64,000 nt of DNA from Thinopyrum elongatum (Eukaryota > Streptophyta > Magnoliopsida > Poales > Poaceae). The translations under genes were made by a program, and so were the position numbers. Positions 22,725 through 34,084 of the stretch are shown here, piece by piece. The stretch lies in NCBI GenBank assembly GCA_011799875.1, contig CM022303.1:274422904-274486903 (forward strand), written 5' to 3'. Position 1 is the first letter of the stretch. Every line of letters starts with the position of its first letter. The notes beneath the pieces are model-generated. The model saw nothing but the letters and a program-made list of their open reading frames with translations. It did not search any database and was not told the origin of the DNA.

Positions 22725-24968
22725 CGCCAGCTACCCCAGGCATGCCCTGTTGGGTAGTGGGCCCCAAGTGGCCCCCTCACTTTCCCTTTAGCCCATGTCA
22801 TCTCATACCTCCAAAAAAATCACTCTTGCTCTCTCTTCCATGTCATGTTCTTGCTATAAACCCACGGATGGTGATTACCAAGCTAGTCCAAAAGCCAAGC
22901 TTGGGGGAGTATGTATTTCCACCGACATTACATTCATGTTCACAACATTTCATTTCAGTTGTCGGTTCCAAACTTTTTATTGTATTATCCATGCTAGATT
23001 TATTTCTCCCTTTCTCTTTTGTTTTGAAAAACTTTGAGAAAACCCAAAAAAAATCTTGCTTCTGTTCGGTTTTTTTCTATCAGTTAAATTAGTTTTAGTA
23101 CTAAAAGAAAACCCAAAAAGATTTCTCATTTCTTATTTGTTTGTTGGGAGCTTTCTGTTGTAAATAGTTTTTCTCGTTCTTGTTTTTCTTCTTTAATTGG
23201 TTTCCCTTTCAAGAAAAACTAAAAACTCCAAAAATATTTCTGTGTGTTTCTCTGAAGTTCTTTTCTTTTGTTGAGTTGTACCAAGGAGAAGACCACGATG
23301 AAAATGTTGAGTGGCTCTTATATGCATTATTGTTGATCTAATGAATAGCCCGTATTATTTTGTCTTCTCCTCTGAATAAAATGTTGCAGATTTAGCTTAG
23401 TCCACGACACTCTTGCACTACTATTATGTTCTTATCATTCAGTCATGCAAGTGAAAGGCAATAATGACGATATTTGATGAAGTGACTGTGGCGGGAAAAG
23501 CGGGTATGAACTCAACTTGTTCTTGTTTTGTAAATATGTTTAACTCAGTATCCATGATTTAGCATATTATGATTAAACATGTTTGCAATGACAATTAGAG
23601 ATTATAGTTGCTCATGCCATGCTAAGTAGCTAGGAGTGGATGATGATTTATCTTGGGTGTCAACATGCATCAAATGATTGGTGTGTATATGAGATATGGT
23701 ATCCTCCTTTGAATGTTTTGAAGTGGCTTGACTTGCACATGTTCACGCATGTAGTTGAATCAAAACCAACTAGCCTCCATGATATTTATGTTCATCTGTT
23801 TTATCCTACATCTGCTAGTTTCATTTAATTCTTCTAATGCATGTTCATTACCGTTTTCACTCTCTAGCTAGTCGTTTCTCAACCTATTTGCTAGCCTTCG
23901 CCTGTACTAAGCGGGAATACTGCTGTTGTGCATCAAATCCTTAAACCAAAGTTATTCCATGAGTCCACTATATCTACTACTATGGCGGTATTACCCTGTC
24001 GTTCCAAGTAAATTGCATGTGCCACCTCTAAATATTCAAATGAACACTTGTTTTGTGTACCTGGACTGCTCAAGGAGCGACAGGGGGTGGTCAATATCTT
24101 CCATGCTAAGCGGGTTATTCTTATGATGAGTGTTTATTCACTCGTCCTTGCACGAGAGGGGTTGGTAATAGGATGCCCAGTCCCGAAATAAAAAATCACA
24201 AATAGTTAACAAAACCCCCCAGGACTATTGTTGGTATGGAAGGCACCCGTGGATTCGGTTAGCCATGGCTTGTGTTTGTTGGTGGAGGGGGGTGAACTTT
24301 ACTTTTATCGCTTGGGAACCACCGCTAATTTGTTTAGCATGGAAGATATTGAAAACTCTTGGACGTAACATTGACAGGAAGGGTGTACCTCCCAAAATTA
24401 TTTATCTTTGATTTAAACATTGAGCTCTGGCACCTCTGCAAATCCCTGCTTCCCTCTGCGAAGGGCATATCTATTTACTTTTATGTATTTTACTTTTATG
24501 TTGAGTCATCACCTTCTCGAACAACGATAGACCTGAGAGCACTATTGTCATCCTCATGCATTGTGTATAGTTAATGTTGAACGCATCATGACTGGATCTC
24601 TTCTACAATGAATTACAATGTTTAGTTGCTTCTTAAACTTTGGAGGTGCTCTGCATTTATGTTTTGCGGTCTTGAAAGGGCTCGCGAATACCACTATTGT
24701 CATATTATATCATGATTGTTTGACAAAGTGTTGGCATTTGAGATATCTTATTATTGCTCGCTAGTTGATTATGCCATTGATATGAGTTAATATAATTTCT
24801 AAGAGTTATTGTTGGCATGGTTATTCATGATCTTTGCTGAAAACCTGGGTGCTATTTAAGCATATATATGTAAACAAGAACAAAAGAGTTCATAAAAGTT
24901 TTTCTTTATCACTTTCAGTTTGTCAACTTAATTGCTTGAGGACAAGCAAGGGTTAAGCTTGGGGGAGT
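22725..24968 (+). mobile_element. 3' internal region of plus-strand Gypsy element (DupB)
   Basis: Copy of 3,921-6,196, 32 bases shorter through small gaps, with a few locally scrambled places (for example around 23,680 and 23,800). Ends in the AAGCTTGGGGGAG polypurine tract. No coding sequence. Confidence 0.7.
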
Positions 24969-26365
24969 TGATACGTCTCCATCATATCTCCTTTTCCTAA
25001 CGCTTTTGCTCTTGTTTTGGACTCTAATTTGCATAATTTGAATGAAACTAACCCGGACCGACGTTGTTTTCAGCAGAATTACCATGGTGTTGTTTTTGTG
25101 CAGAAATAAAAGTTCTCAGAATTGGATAAACTTTTTAGGAATTATTTTGGAATATATAATAATTTCTGTTACCAGGACCCACTGGAGGGGGGGTAGGATG
25201 CCCACAAGACACCAGGGCGCGCCACCCCCTCTGGCGCGCCCGGTGGGTAGTGGGGCCCTCGGGGCTCCTCTAACCCTAATTCCACTACTATAATTCCTAT
25301 TTTCAGAGAAAAATAAGAGAGAAGTTTCATCATGTTTTACGATAAGGAGCCACCGCTACCTCCTGTTCTTCATCGGGAGGCCAGATCTGGAGCCCTTCGG
25401 GGCAACGAAGAGGGGGATCTTTGGTCTTCGTCATCACCAACCTCCTCCATCACCAATTTCATGATGCTCACCCCGGGGAGTGGGTAATTCCTTCGTAGGC
25501 TCGCTGGTCGGTGAGAAGTTGGATGAGATTCATCATGTAATCGAGTTAGTTTTTGTTAGGGCTTGATCCCTAGTATCCACTATGTTCCGAGATTGATGTT
25601 GCTATGACTTTGCCATGCTTAATTCTTGTCACTAGGGCCCGAGTGCCATGATTTCATATCTGAACTATTATGTTTTCACCATTATATAATTTTTGTGATC
25701 CGATCTTGCAAGTCATATGCACCTATTATGTTGTTATGATCCGTATACCCCAAGGTGACAACAATTGGGATACTTTCCGGAGATGACCGTAGTTTGAGGA
25801 GTTCATGTATTCACTATGTGATAATTATTTATTCTGGTTCTCTATTAAAAGGAGGCCTTAATATCTCTTAGTTTCCTATGGAACCCGCTACCACAGGAGG
25901 GTAGGACAAAGATGGCATGCAAGTTCTTTCCATAAGCAAGTATGATTATCTACGAATACATGCCTACATTATATTTATGAACTGGAGCTAGTTCTGTGTC
26001 GCCCTAGGTTATGACTGTTTATGATGAATATTATCCAACGTAATCACCGATCCAATGCCTACGAGTTTCCACATATTGTTCTTGCTAAGTTAGTATTGCT
26101 ATTGCTATACGTCATAACTGCTACAAAATTATTGCTATCACTGTTACCGTTACATATTATTGTTATCACTGCTATCAAAACTATCATACTACTGTGCTAC
26201 TGATCACTTTGCTGCAGATATTAATCTCCAGGTGTGGTTGAATTGAAAACTCAACTACTAATACTTGCAAATATTCTTTGGCTCCCGGTGTGTTGAATCT
26301 ATAAATTTGGGTTGAATACTCTACCCTCGAAAACTATTGCGATCCCCTATACTGTGTGGTTATCA
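24969..26365 (+). mobile_element. Plus-strand Gypsy 3' LTR (DupB)
   Basis: 1,397 bp copy of 6,197-7,606, TGATACGTCTCC to GTTATCA. The GC hairpin around 25,212-25,246 has one arm shortened by a base. Confidence 0.75.
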
Positions 26366-26619
26366 TACGGGATATTTGTAGGGTTTTCCATCGCCATTTG
26401 CTTTTGTCGATGATTTGGTTTCTATCGTCAAACTATTTAGCTTAATGGTCATAAACGTTAAAAACAACGCGTGTGGTGTTAGTAAAACTCGTCGTCATGT
26501 ACTGTTAATAACCCCCCTGCAATGTCATTTGCTTTCGTATATCTGTTTGCAGGTGTTATTGAACATTTATCCTCTTGCAAATAGTTCATCGCAATTATCT
26601 ATCTTGCAGGAGAAATAAA
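26366..26619 (+). other. Left flank of Tat-1b
   Basis: Copy of 7,607-7,867, probably internal sequence of the element whose 3' part resumes at 37,188 beyond Tat-1b. No coding sequence. Confidence 0.4.
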
Positions 26620-27496
26620 CCACGGCCACCTATGGGGCATCAACCCCTTTTGGTTCGGCGGGGGGATGGACATGTTGCACAAAGAGCGGAGAACGTCGCG
26701 TAGCACGACAGAGATCACACGGGCATTTACCCGGGTTCGGGCCGCCATAGGGCATAAAACCCTACCCTGCTTTGGTGGATTGATGGTGGATAATGGTTTG
26801 AAACGTAGCACACTCGCCGGCAAGGTTTCTGGGGCGAGAGGGGGCTACGCGCGTATGGATATGCGAGGATCCAACCCTTTCTATGTCGCCATGGGCCTCC
26901 TTTTATAGACTAAGGGTCACCACAGTGGCAAATCAGTCTTTGCGTACTGATTAGATAGCTGACATGCTATCATATCTAACTCTGCAGGCTGACAGAGCGC
27001 ATTAAATACGCCGCTCAATGTCACATCATAGCTTGCCCGGCAAGCCCGCCGGGCGTTTTGCCAGTTTTGCGCCTGCTTGCTTGACACGTCTCAGGACGAG
27101 TGTCATATGGTGATCTTTGCTGTAGGAAGTGGCTGCCATGTGGCAGAAAGCAGCCACTTAGTCACCTTGGAGCTTGACACCACTTCGATTACTGACTTGC
27201 GTCACTTGTGAGTGGAGCGGTGGAGTGGCTTGCCTCCCCAACCCCGGCAGGCCTATCGGGATGATCTGGGAGCTGCTTCCGGGGCAAAACCCAACCCTGC
27301 CAGGCTCGCCTGCCCGGCAAGGTAGGCCCTTCCATTAGCGATGCCTCATTCCTCTGGCTCGCCTTGGCCTTTTTGACTTGCTCTTGTGTCCTTCAAAGGA
27401 ATTGATCCTCCTTGCTTGGTCTGATATTGGTCTTGCAATCTTGTTTCTTGCCTGTGCACAGTCCGTGCAATGGACCCAGGGTCTGTTGCACCGACA
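26620..27496 (-). mobile_element. Tat-1b 3' LTR
   Basis: 877 bp, TGTCGGTGCAACAG start at 27,496 on the minus strand, preceded by the GGGGGCTCC polypurine tract. Copy of 7,868-8,763 with extra small gaps. Confidence 0.8.
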
Positions 27497-27950
27497 GGAG
27501 CCCCCGGCCTGCGACGGACGCCCGCTGGGCGCCGCCGGGGTAGGCCCTAATCAGTGCACAGGCAGAAATGAAGGGCGGCTTCGCCCCTTGAGATCTTCTT
27601 GCTTCTTCATTAACTTGAGCTTGGGTCGGTTTCCAGTTTTACTGGGCGTCGTGCAACGCTTAGGGGAAAAACTAAACCACGATCGGTGGGCGGCCCACGC
27701 CCCATGATCACGGGGTAGGAAACTGTCATCCCACTTGCCTCCTGCACCGTGTGTTGCATACATTGCGCAGGGTGGGTGGTGGACGTGGAAGGCATGGGAA
27801 CGAGCGCCATGGCAGAAAGCCAGGCGTCGCTGAGTGGTGTAGAGGGGCGGCTCGTTTGTCCCGAGCCGTTGCAGGCACAAAGGGGAACCGCATTGGAGGA
27901 GCAAGGCGGTCGCCTGCTGAGGTGAGATGCCAGTGCCCCTGGCTCGTTCT

Positions 27951-28028
27951 TCTATAAAAGGGAGTGGGAGTAGTGTGTCTGCTCACACCACTTCCTTCTC
28001 CATTTCTTCGAAGCTTCTCTTGCTTGCC
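27951..28028 (+). promoter_or_regulatory. Antisense promoter and leader of the B3 gene (DupB)
   Basis: TCTATAAAAGGG at 27,951, 78 bp before ATG 28,029. Same layout as 9,221-9,297. Confidence 0.6.
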
Positions 28029-28706
28029 ATGGTGAGGGGGCAGTGCGCGGTAGTACTCTGGGTGGGTGTTGAGAACTTCTGCTCCGACAGCGTCTCCCCC
28101 CTCCTCGCGATGACGTGGGGGTGGAACCCGCTGTGAGAGGAGGCGAAGGGGGCATGGCCGAGGTCGTCGTGGTGTGCGCGGCCGAGGAGGCCGGGGCGGC
28201 GCCTCTATTGGCGCCGCACCAGATGCTCTTCCCCCGATGGAAGGCCACGTCGGAGACCAGCCCTGGAGTTCGTCATCAGGTTGTACAAGCCTCTGCGTGC
28301 CCGCCTCCGTCTGCCTACTCCTTTGCCAGGATGATGGAGCACGAACAGCCGCATGCGCTGAAGTTGCACATGAGGGGCTGTGGGAATGGCAGCATGCGGG
28401 TGGATGTTACTTCCCTGCTCCTCATGTCATGTACCTCCGCCCGGCTGGAAGACCTTTGCTTGAGCCCATAGCTTGTCGGAGGGGCACTTCTCCAGTTTAA
28501 ATTAATGGAGAGTGGCCTGCTTTCCGTCAAGGTCTTTGGGCGCTCGGGAGCTCGCTTACGGTGCTGCGTGGAGAGCTCGACCGTTGACGAAACTCCTCCT
28601 CGAGCGAAAGCGACGAGGAGGAGACTAACGGCGATGACGACGGCGGCGGCCGGAGGGCGATGATGACGGCGGCGGCCGGGAGGGCGATGACTCCGACTCT
28701 GGCTAA
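28029..28706 (+). pseudogene. B3-domain protein, antisense cargo of Tat-1b (DupB)
   Basis: Second copy of the gene at 9,298-9,984. The B3 core, acidic tail and glycine-aspartate repeats are recognisable, but one-base gaps break the frame several times (near the start, around 28,265, 28,410, 28,440, 28,590 and 28,650). It shares with DupA the TGA after GWKTFA-equivalent sequence, so that stop predates the duplication or is a real feature of the element. The frameshifts are private to this copy and may be consensus errors. Confidence 0.7.
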
Positions 28707-29873
28707 ACGTCGCCCGCACCATCTCAACAGGCGGCAGCACCATCATCTGCACCAGTGTTTTCTCCCCGGCAAGGTGATTTGCCGGAAGTTGGATGCAGAG
28801 TGGTGATGGTGCTCCCCTGGCCCTTCTAGCAGACCTCCAGCTGGACCCCGGCAGGCTTCCTCTCGGGCTGCAGCTCCGTTAGCCCTGCCGTGCCCTGCTG
28901 GCCTTGGTGGTGGTGGTCGACGGGTCGGCTCCGCCATGCACTCCATCGACGTCTTCGTCCACGCCCTCTCGCCCCGGCCAGGCATCCTCTCCTGGAGCCC
29001 GGCAGGGTCAGGCTGGGCTTCTGCCTAGGCATTCCTCTTGCCCTCTTTGCCTTCTACCGCCGTGCCTGAGGGAGAGCGACAAGAAAAGGCATTACAGGGC
29101 ACTTATCTTTTTCATTCTTAAATCTGTAGGCACTTGCCAAATTTTAGTTCAAATAATGTAATCTCTTGAATCCATGTTTATGTTCCATGAGATTTGTACT
29201 TGTTGATCAGCATATTAATGAAAAAGATAAGCTTGCCGGGCACTTGTGCATGTTGACATCCATGCAGAGGTGAGACACCTCCATACTTTCACGGAAACAA
29301 GTAGGTCCCGGTAAGCTACCTCGCTAGCACCCCATAGGACTGCTGCCGTGATGCCGAGCCTGCCGGGCGCAGAACCTATTGGGAGAGACCAGCCCCCCGC
29401 CAACCCCTTTCAGCCAAAGGCCACTACGACCATCCTGACCGAAGCAACGTTCATGCCAGTAGATGGGAGCACCTTTGTTTCCGAGGCAGCGAGGTTTTCG
29501 TATGCACAAGTTCTACTCACGGAATATGTATGATAAGAGATGGACTTATCTGTTTGGCTTGCTGGAGATTGCAGTGTTGGCTTGTCTTCGCATCCTCTTC
29601 CTAGGACTAAGTCCACGGAAGGAGCCTGCAGTTTATGCAAATCAAGATGATGCCAGATGCAATCTATCTATCATGATCATGCAACCTATCTACAATATCA
29701 TGCAATGCTTATGAAATGCTTATGCATGCATGCAACTTGTCGGGGGCCCCCAGCGCTTCATTTATTTCTCAGTTGCTCAGGGTCTTCGCCTGGCTTTGTA
29801 ACAGGGGTTACATGCAGCTGAGGCAAGGCCTGTACAAAAGGGTGGCTGCCGGGCAGGGCCTAACAGCCGCGCC
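28707..29873. other. Tat-1b region between B3 gene and integrase
   Basis: Copy of 9,985-11,158. GC-rich to ~29,090, then AT-rich. No supported gene. Confidence 0.4.
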
Positions 29874-32800
29874 TTACGTGTAGAACTTGCGGAGATGCTC
29901 AATATTCAATGAGTTCTGCAATTGAATGCCATCTCCGGTCTCCAGACGGACTGCGCCAGGTCTGGTGACTCGTACTACCCCGTAAGGGCCTTCCCACTTT
30001 GGCGATACTTGTTTGTACCCTGGCGGACTGAACGCACCTAATGACAAGGTCACCTTCCTCAAAACACCGGCATGAACCCTGCGGCCTATGATAGCGATGC
30101 AGGGCTTGCTGATAGCGTGCCACGCGTAGCAGCCCGGAACGGTTTCTCCTCGAGTAGCACGGCGTCGTCACGCATGTGCTGTTCCTAGGCTACTTCATCG
30201 TAGGCAAGCACTCGAGGTGACCCGTAAATGAGTTCCATGGGATAACTGCTTTTGCCCCATAGACTAGGGGAAGGGAGTCTGCCCGGATGCTCGGTTTGGT
30301 GTCGTTCTGAGGGACCAAAGAACCACCGGCAGCTCATTGATCCACTCCTGCCGTGCTTCTGCAGCTTATCAAACGTCCTCGCAGCACTTCAGCATTCGCC
30401 CCTCAGCTTGTCCATTGCTTTAGGGATGTGCAACAAATGCAAATGAGATCTTGCTTCCGGGGAATGAACATATTGCATGAAGGCGCGGCTCGTGAACTGG
30501 GTGCCATTTGCGGTGATGATCCGGGCAAGGACCCCTAAGCGGCACACCAATCCTTTCAAGAACTTGATAGCTACTGAGCAGTCACCTTCTCACGGCATCT
30601 ACTTCCGGCCACTTTGTAAACTTGTCGATTGCAATGAACAAGAATTCAAAGCCCCCGGCAGCTCGGGGAAAGGGCCGAGGATATCGAGCCCCCAGACCGA
30701 AAACGGCCATGACAAAGGGATTGTCTGGAGTGCTTGGGCAAGCAGTTGGATTTTGGAATGGAACTGACAGGCTTCACACTTGGTGACGAGCTCAACCGCA
30801 TCTTGGAGGGCTGTGGGCAAAGAATCCTTCCGGAATGCTTTCCCAACCAAAGCCCTTGATCCAATATGGGAGCCCCACATGCCTTTGTGTATCTCCGCTA
30901 GCAGTTCCTTTCTCCTTCCCAGCAAATGCACTTCAATTTACACCATTGGGCCTTCTTCTATATAGTGTGTCATCGACAAACTGATACATACTGGCCCTCC
31001 GGGCTACTCTTTCAGCTTCTTCTTGCTCTTCGGGAAGTTCTCCGGTTTGGAGGACTGGACTATGTGCCTTGCCCAAGTTGGAGCCTGAGGCTCGGCAACG
31101 AGGACTAGCGGCACCTCCTCATTCGTGGGGGCGCATCCCTTGACTGCGGGGCCCAGTGGCCCGCAGGAGGGTGCAGCCGGCAAGCGAAGGGGAGTTGTTT
31201 CCGGCAGGGTCCCTGCCAGGAGCCCCAAAAGGCTCTACCGGGAGAGGCTTACCGGAGTCCAATTTCCTCCTCTTTTGGGCCATTGTTGTCGGGGATACGG
31301 AGGGTTGAGTAAGATGGAGAACAAAAGTCCCTGGTTCCATAGGGAGCTTCTGCGCAGTGCACTTGACAGGTGATCAGCAATGCTGTTTCCGCACGGGGTA
31401 CGTGTTCTGTTTGCAACCCGTCAAAGCGCTCCTCCAATCTTCTCACTTCCTCGACGTATGCCTCCATCAATGGGCTTTGGTAATCCTTGTTGACTTGTCT
31501 CACCACCAGTTGTGAATCTCCTCGAATGATCAGCTTCTTGATCCCCAATTCTGTGGCAATCTGAGCCCGCAAAGCCCTTCATATTTTGCTGTATTGTTGG
31601 TTGCCTCCTCCCCGGAAAGTGCATCTGGACGATGTACCTCAGGTGTTCCCTAGTGGGAGCCACGAGAAGCACGCTAGCCCCTGCACCTTGTAGGAGAAGG
31701 CACCATCGAATACATGATCCATTCGTGGGTGCTTCCTTGTCGGGGTAACTGTTTCCTGTACTTCTTCATTAGGGGTTGGCGTCCATTCTGCAATAAACTC
31801 TGCCAATGCCCTGCTCTGGATTGTTGATGTACTCTCAAACTTTAGGCCAAAGCTGGATAACTCCAATGCCCACTCCACTATCCTGCCGGTGGCCTCTGGG
31901 TTTCAAAGTATCCTTTGCAATGGGAAGCGGGTGACAACCATGATCTCATGGGCTTGGAAGTAGTGGCGCAGTTTCCTTGAGGCCATGACAAGGCCAAAGA
32001 TCAACTTTTGCACGCCAGAATACCTAGATCTAGCCCCCTACAACAGGGAGCCGACGAAGTATACTGGGCGCTGCACCACCTTCTTCCTTGCCGTGTCCTT
32101 GGGGTTGCTTCTGCTGCCGTGCTCTTCTTTGTCCTGATCCATATCTGGCCTTGTCGGGCCGCTCTCTTCCTCTTTCCCTAGCACACTTGCTGAGGTGCCT
32201 GCTTCTTCCACTTCTCGCTGTGCTACTAGGGCCGCACTAACCACTTGATTAGTTGCTGCCACATATAGCAGTAACGGCTCTTGTGGTTTGGGTGCAACCA
32301 AAGTAGGCATAGAAGATAGAGATAGTTCACATCCTCGTGCTGCATCTGCTTCCGGGGTCCACTTCATAGGTCCTGCCTTCTTCAAAATCTTCAAGAACGG
32401 CAAGGCTGCTCGGCGACTTGGAGATGAATCTGCTAAGGCGCGGCAACACATCCTGTCAAACGCCTCACAATCCTTAACCATCTTGGTGCCTGCATCTTGC
32501 TTAAGTCCTTGATCTTATCGGGGTTGGCCTCTATCCCACAGTGGGACACAAGAAACCAAGTACTTGCCGGAGGGAATGAAACCACGCACTTCCCGATTCA
32601 GCTTCAAGTTGATCTTGCGCAATTAGCAAATTAGCTAAATGCTGAATGTTGAATCTGTGCCCTTGGTCTTGACCACAATTCATCCATATAGGCTTCAATG
32701 TTCCTGTGCAACTGTTTTCAAAGCCAATCTGGACTGCTCTTGAAAAGTGGACCCGGCACTCTTCACCCAAAAGGCATGCGCACAAAGCAGTACGTGCCGC

Positions 32801-33265
32801 ATGGGGTGTGAATGAGGTCTTTTCTTTGTCTTCCTTGGGCATAAAAATCTGATGGTATCCAGAGTACGCATCCAGAAAAGAGAGCAACTCACATCCTGAG
32901 TAGAATCCACGATCTGGTGGATGCGCGGCAAGGGAAATGGGTCCTTTGGGCATGCCTTGTTCAGATCCTAAATCTATGCAAAGCCTCCATTTTCCATTAG
33001 CCTTGCGCACAACCACTGGGTTTGCTAACCATCTTGGATGCAGTACTCCTCTAACCAAACCAGCTGCTTCAAGTTTCTTGATTTCCTCGGCAATGAACTG
33101 CTGCCGTTCCAAGGCCTGCTTCCGAACCTTCTGCTTGACGGGTCGGGCATGTGGGCAGACAGCAAGGTGGTGCTCGATTACCTCCCTGGGAACACCGGGG
33201 ATATCAGATGGTTGCCAGGCAAACACATCGATATTTGCCCGCAGGAATGCAATGGGCGCGCTTTC
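29874..33265 (-). pseudogene. Pol of Tat-1b: RT, RNase H, second RNase H, integrase
   Basis: Follows protease in frame after a TAG at 33,266-33,268. Order: RT (VFAWQPSDIPGVPRE at its start, LVRGVLHPRWLANP, SFLDAYSGYHQI, a damaged YMDD box reading YMNCGQD), first RNase H (PVYFVGSLL), archaeal-type RNase H (LLVAPTREHL, IIRGDSQLVVRQ), zinc finger (KCEACQFHSK), integrase core (GLDILGPFPE) and tail (HLRKFYT, stop 29,874). The 13 codons after the TAG and the first ~85 RT residues are clean, but from ~32,965, inside DupB, frames change repeatedly. Some local stretches (32,320-32,340, 32,620-32,650) look scrambled rather than mutated. Confidence 0.85.
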
Positions 33266-34084
33266 CTATTTGTCATCAAGGGTGGCGCTAATAGTGAAAG
33301 TACCATCAGCGCCAGCTAGCCCTGCCGCGACTTTTTTCACTTGGGGTGGAGTGGCCTTGGATCTCTTGCTGTTGGAACTCTCTGGCGTGTCATCAACGGG
33401 CGCGGCACATTCCATAGAGGTACGCCTCCTGGACTCCTTGCTAGTGCCTCTACTACGCTTTTCCTTGGCGGGAACTGTGGCTTTCGCGACATCTGCCGCG
33501 ACCGCGTCCCGGTACATCTTATCCACGCAAATAATTGCGCCTTTCTTGTCTGACGGAACGGAAATGACGCCCATCGGCCCTGGCATCTTCAAGGTGTTGT
33601 AGGCATAGTGGGATGCTGCCATGAATTTGGCCCGGGCCGGGCACCCAAGGATCCTGTTGTACGGCAGAGGGAGGTCAACTACATCAAACACAACTTTCTT
33701 AGTCATGTAGTTCAACTCCCCTCCAAATGTCACTGGCAACCTAAACTTTCCCTTAGGACGGCTCCTGCCGGGATTGATTCCTTGAAACGTGCCTGTGGCC
33801 TTAAGTTCTTCCTCTGCTATCTGGAGTTTGCTGATAACCTTTGGGGAAATCAGATTCAACCCGGCCCCGCCGTCAACCAGCATCTTTGTGACCTTGAGGT
33901 TGCGAATTGTTGGTGAGACCAACAACGGCAAGCACCCTACCGCAGTGATGCAGTCGAGGTTGTCATCTTCATCAAAGATGATGGGCGTGCGTGACCACTT
34001 GGGCGGCTTCCGAGAAACTGCCACTGGCTCCATGGCATTGACTTCGCGCGCCCACTGTTTAAGTTGGCGGTGAGAGGAGTGCAA
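33266..34084 (-). CDS. Gag-pol protease segment of Tat-1b
   Basis: 272 residues in the gag frame. The aspartic protease, which cuts the polyprotein, is shown by PLLVSPTIRNLKVTKMLVDGGAGLNLIS: the active-site Asp sits in DGGAG, the form usual in Tat-lineage elements rather than DTG/DSG, and ILGCPARAKFMA matches the later conserved ILGRP motif. A Lys/Ser-rich linker (SNSKRSKATPPQVKK) precedes the stop TAG at 33,266-33,268. Tat-2 has a TAG at the same place. After it, the frame stays open into RT. It may be a chance stop shared by descent or a readthrough site. Confidence 0.75.
   Translation of the reverse strand: MHSSHRQLKQWAREVNAMEPVAVSRKPPKWSRTPIIFDEDDNLDCITAVGCLPLLVSPTIRNLKVTKMLVDGGAGLNLISPKVISKLQIAEEELKATGTFQGINPGRSRPKGKFRLPVTFGGELNYMTKKVVFDVVDLPLPYNRILGCPARAKFMAASHYAYNTLKMPGPMGVISVPSDKKGAIICVDKMYRDAVAADVAKATVPAKEKRSRGTSKESRRRTSMECAAPVDDTPESSNSKRSKATPPQVKKVAAGLAGADGTFTISATLDDK

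Larger units (their letters stand above)
18816..33060. repeat. DupB: second copy of the ~14 kb segment
   Basis: Direct repeat of 1-14,418. It keeps the same order of elements but with many more one-base gaps, so coding regions that are long in DupA are fragmented here. At 33,060 it continues without a seam into the rest of Tat-1, and at its left it continues into the rest of the large minus-strand LTR. DupB therefore has the natural flanks on both sides within the window, and DupA is the truncated copy. Confidence 0.9.

Noticed and set aside
1..33060. The two 14 kb copies as the two LTRs or repeats of one giant element
   Set aside because: They contain several different elements in both orientations and lack matching TG/CA borders, so it is a segment duplication or assembly repeat.
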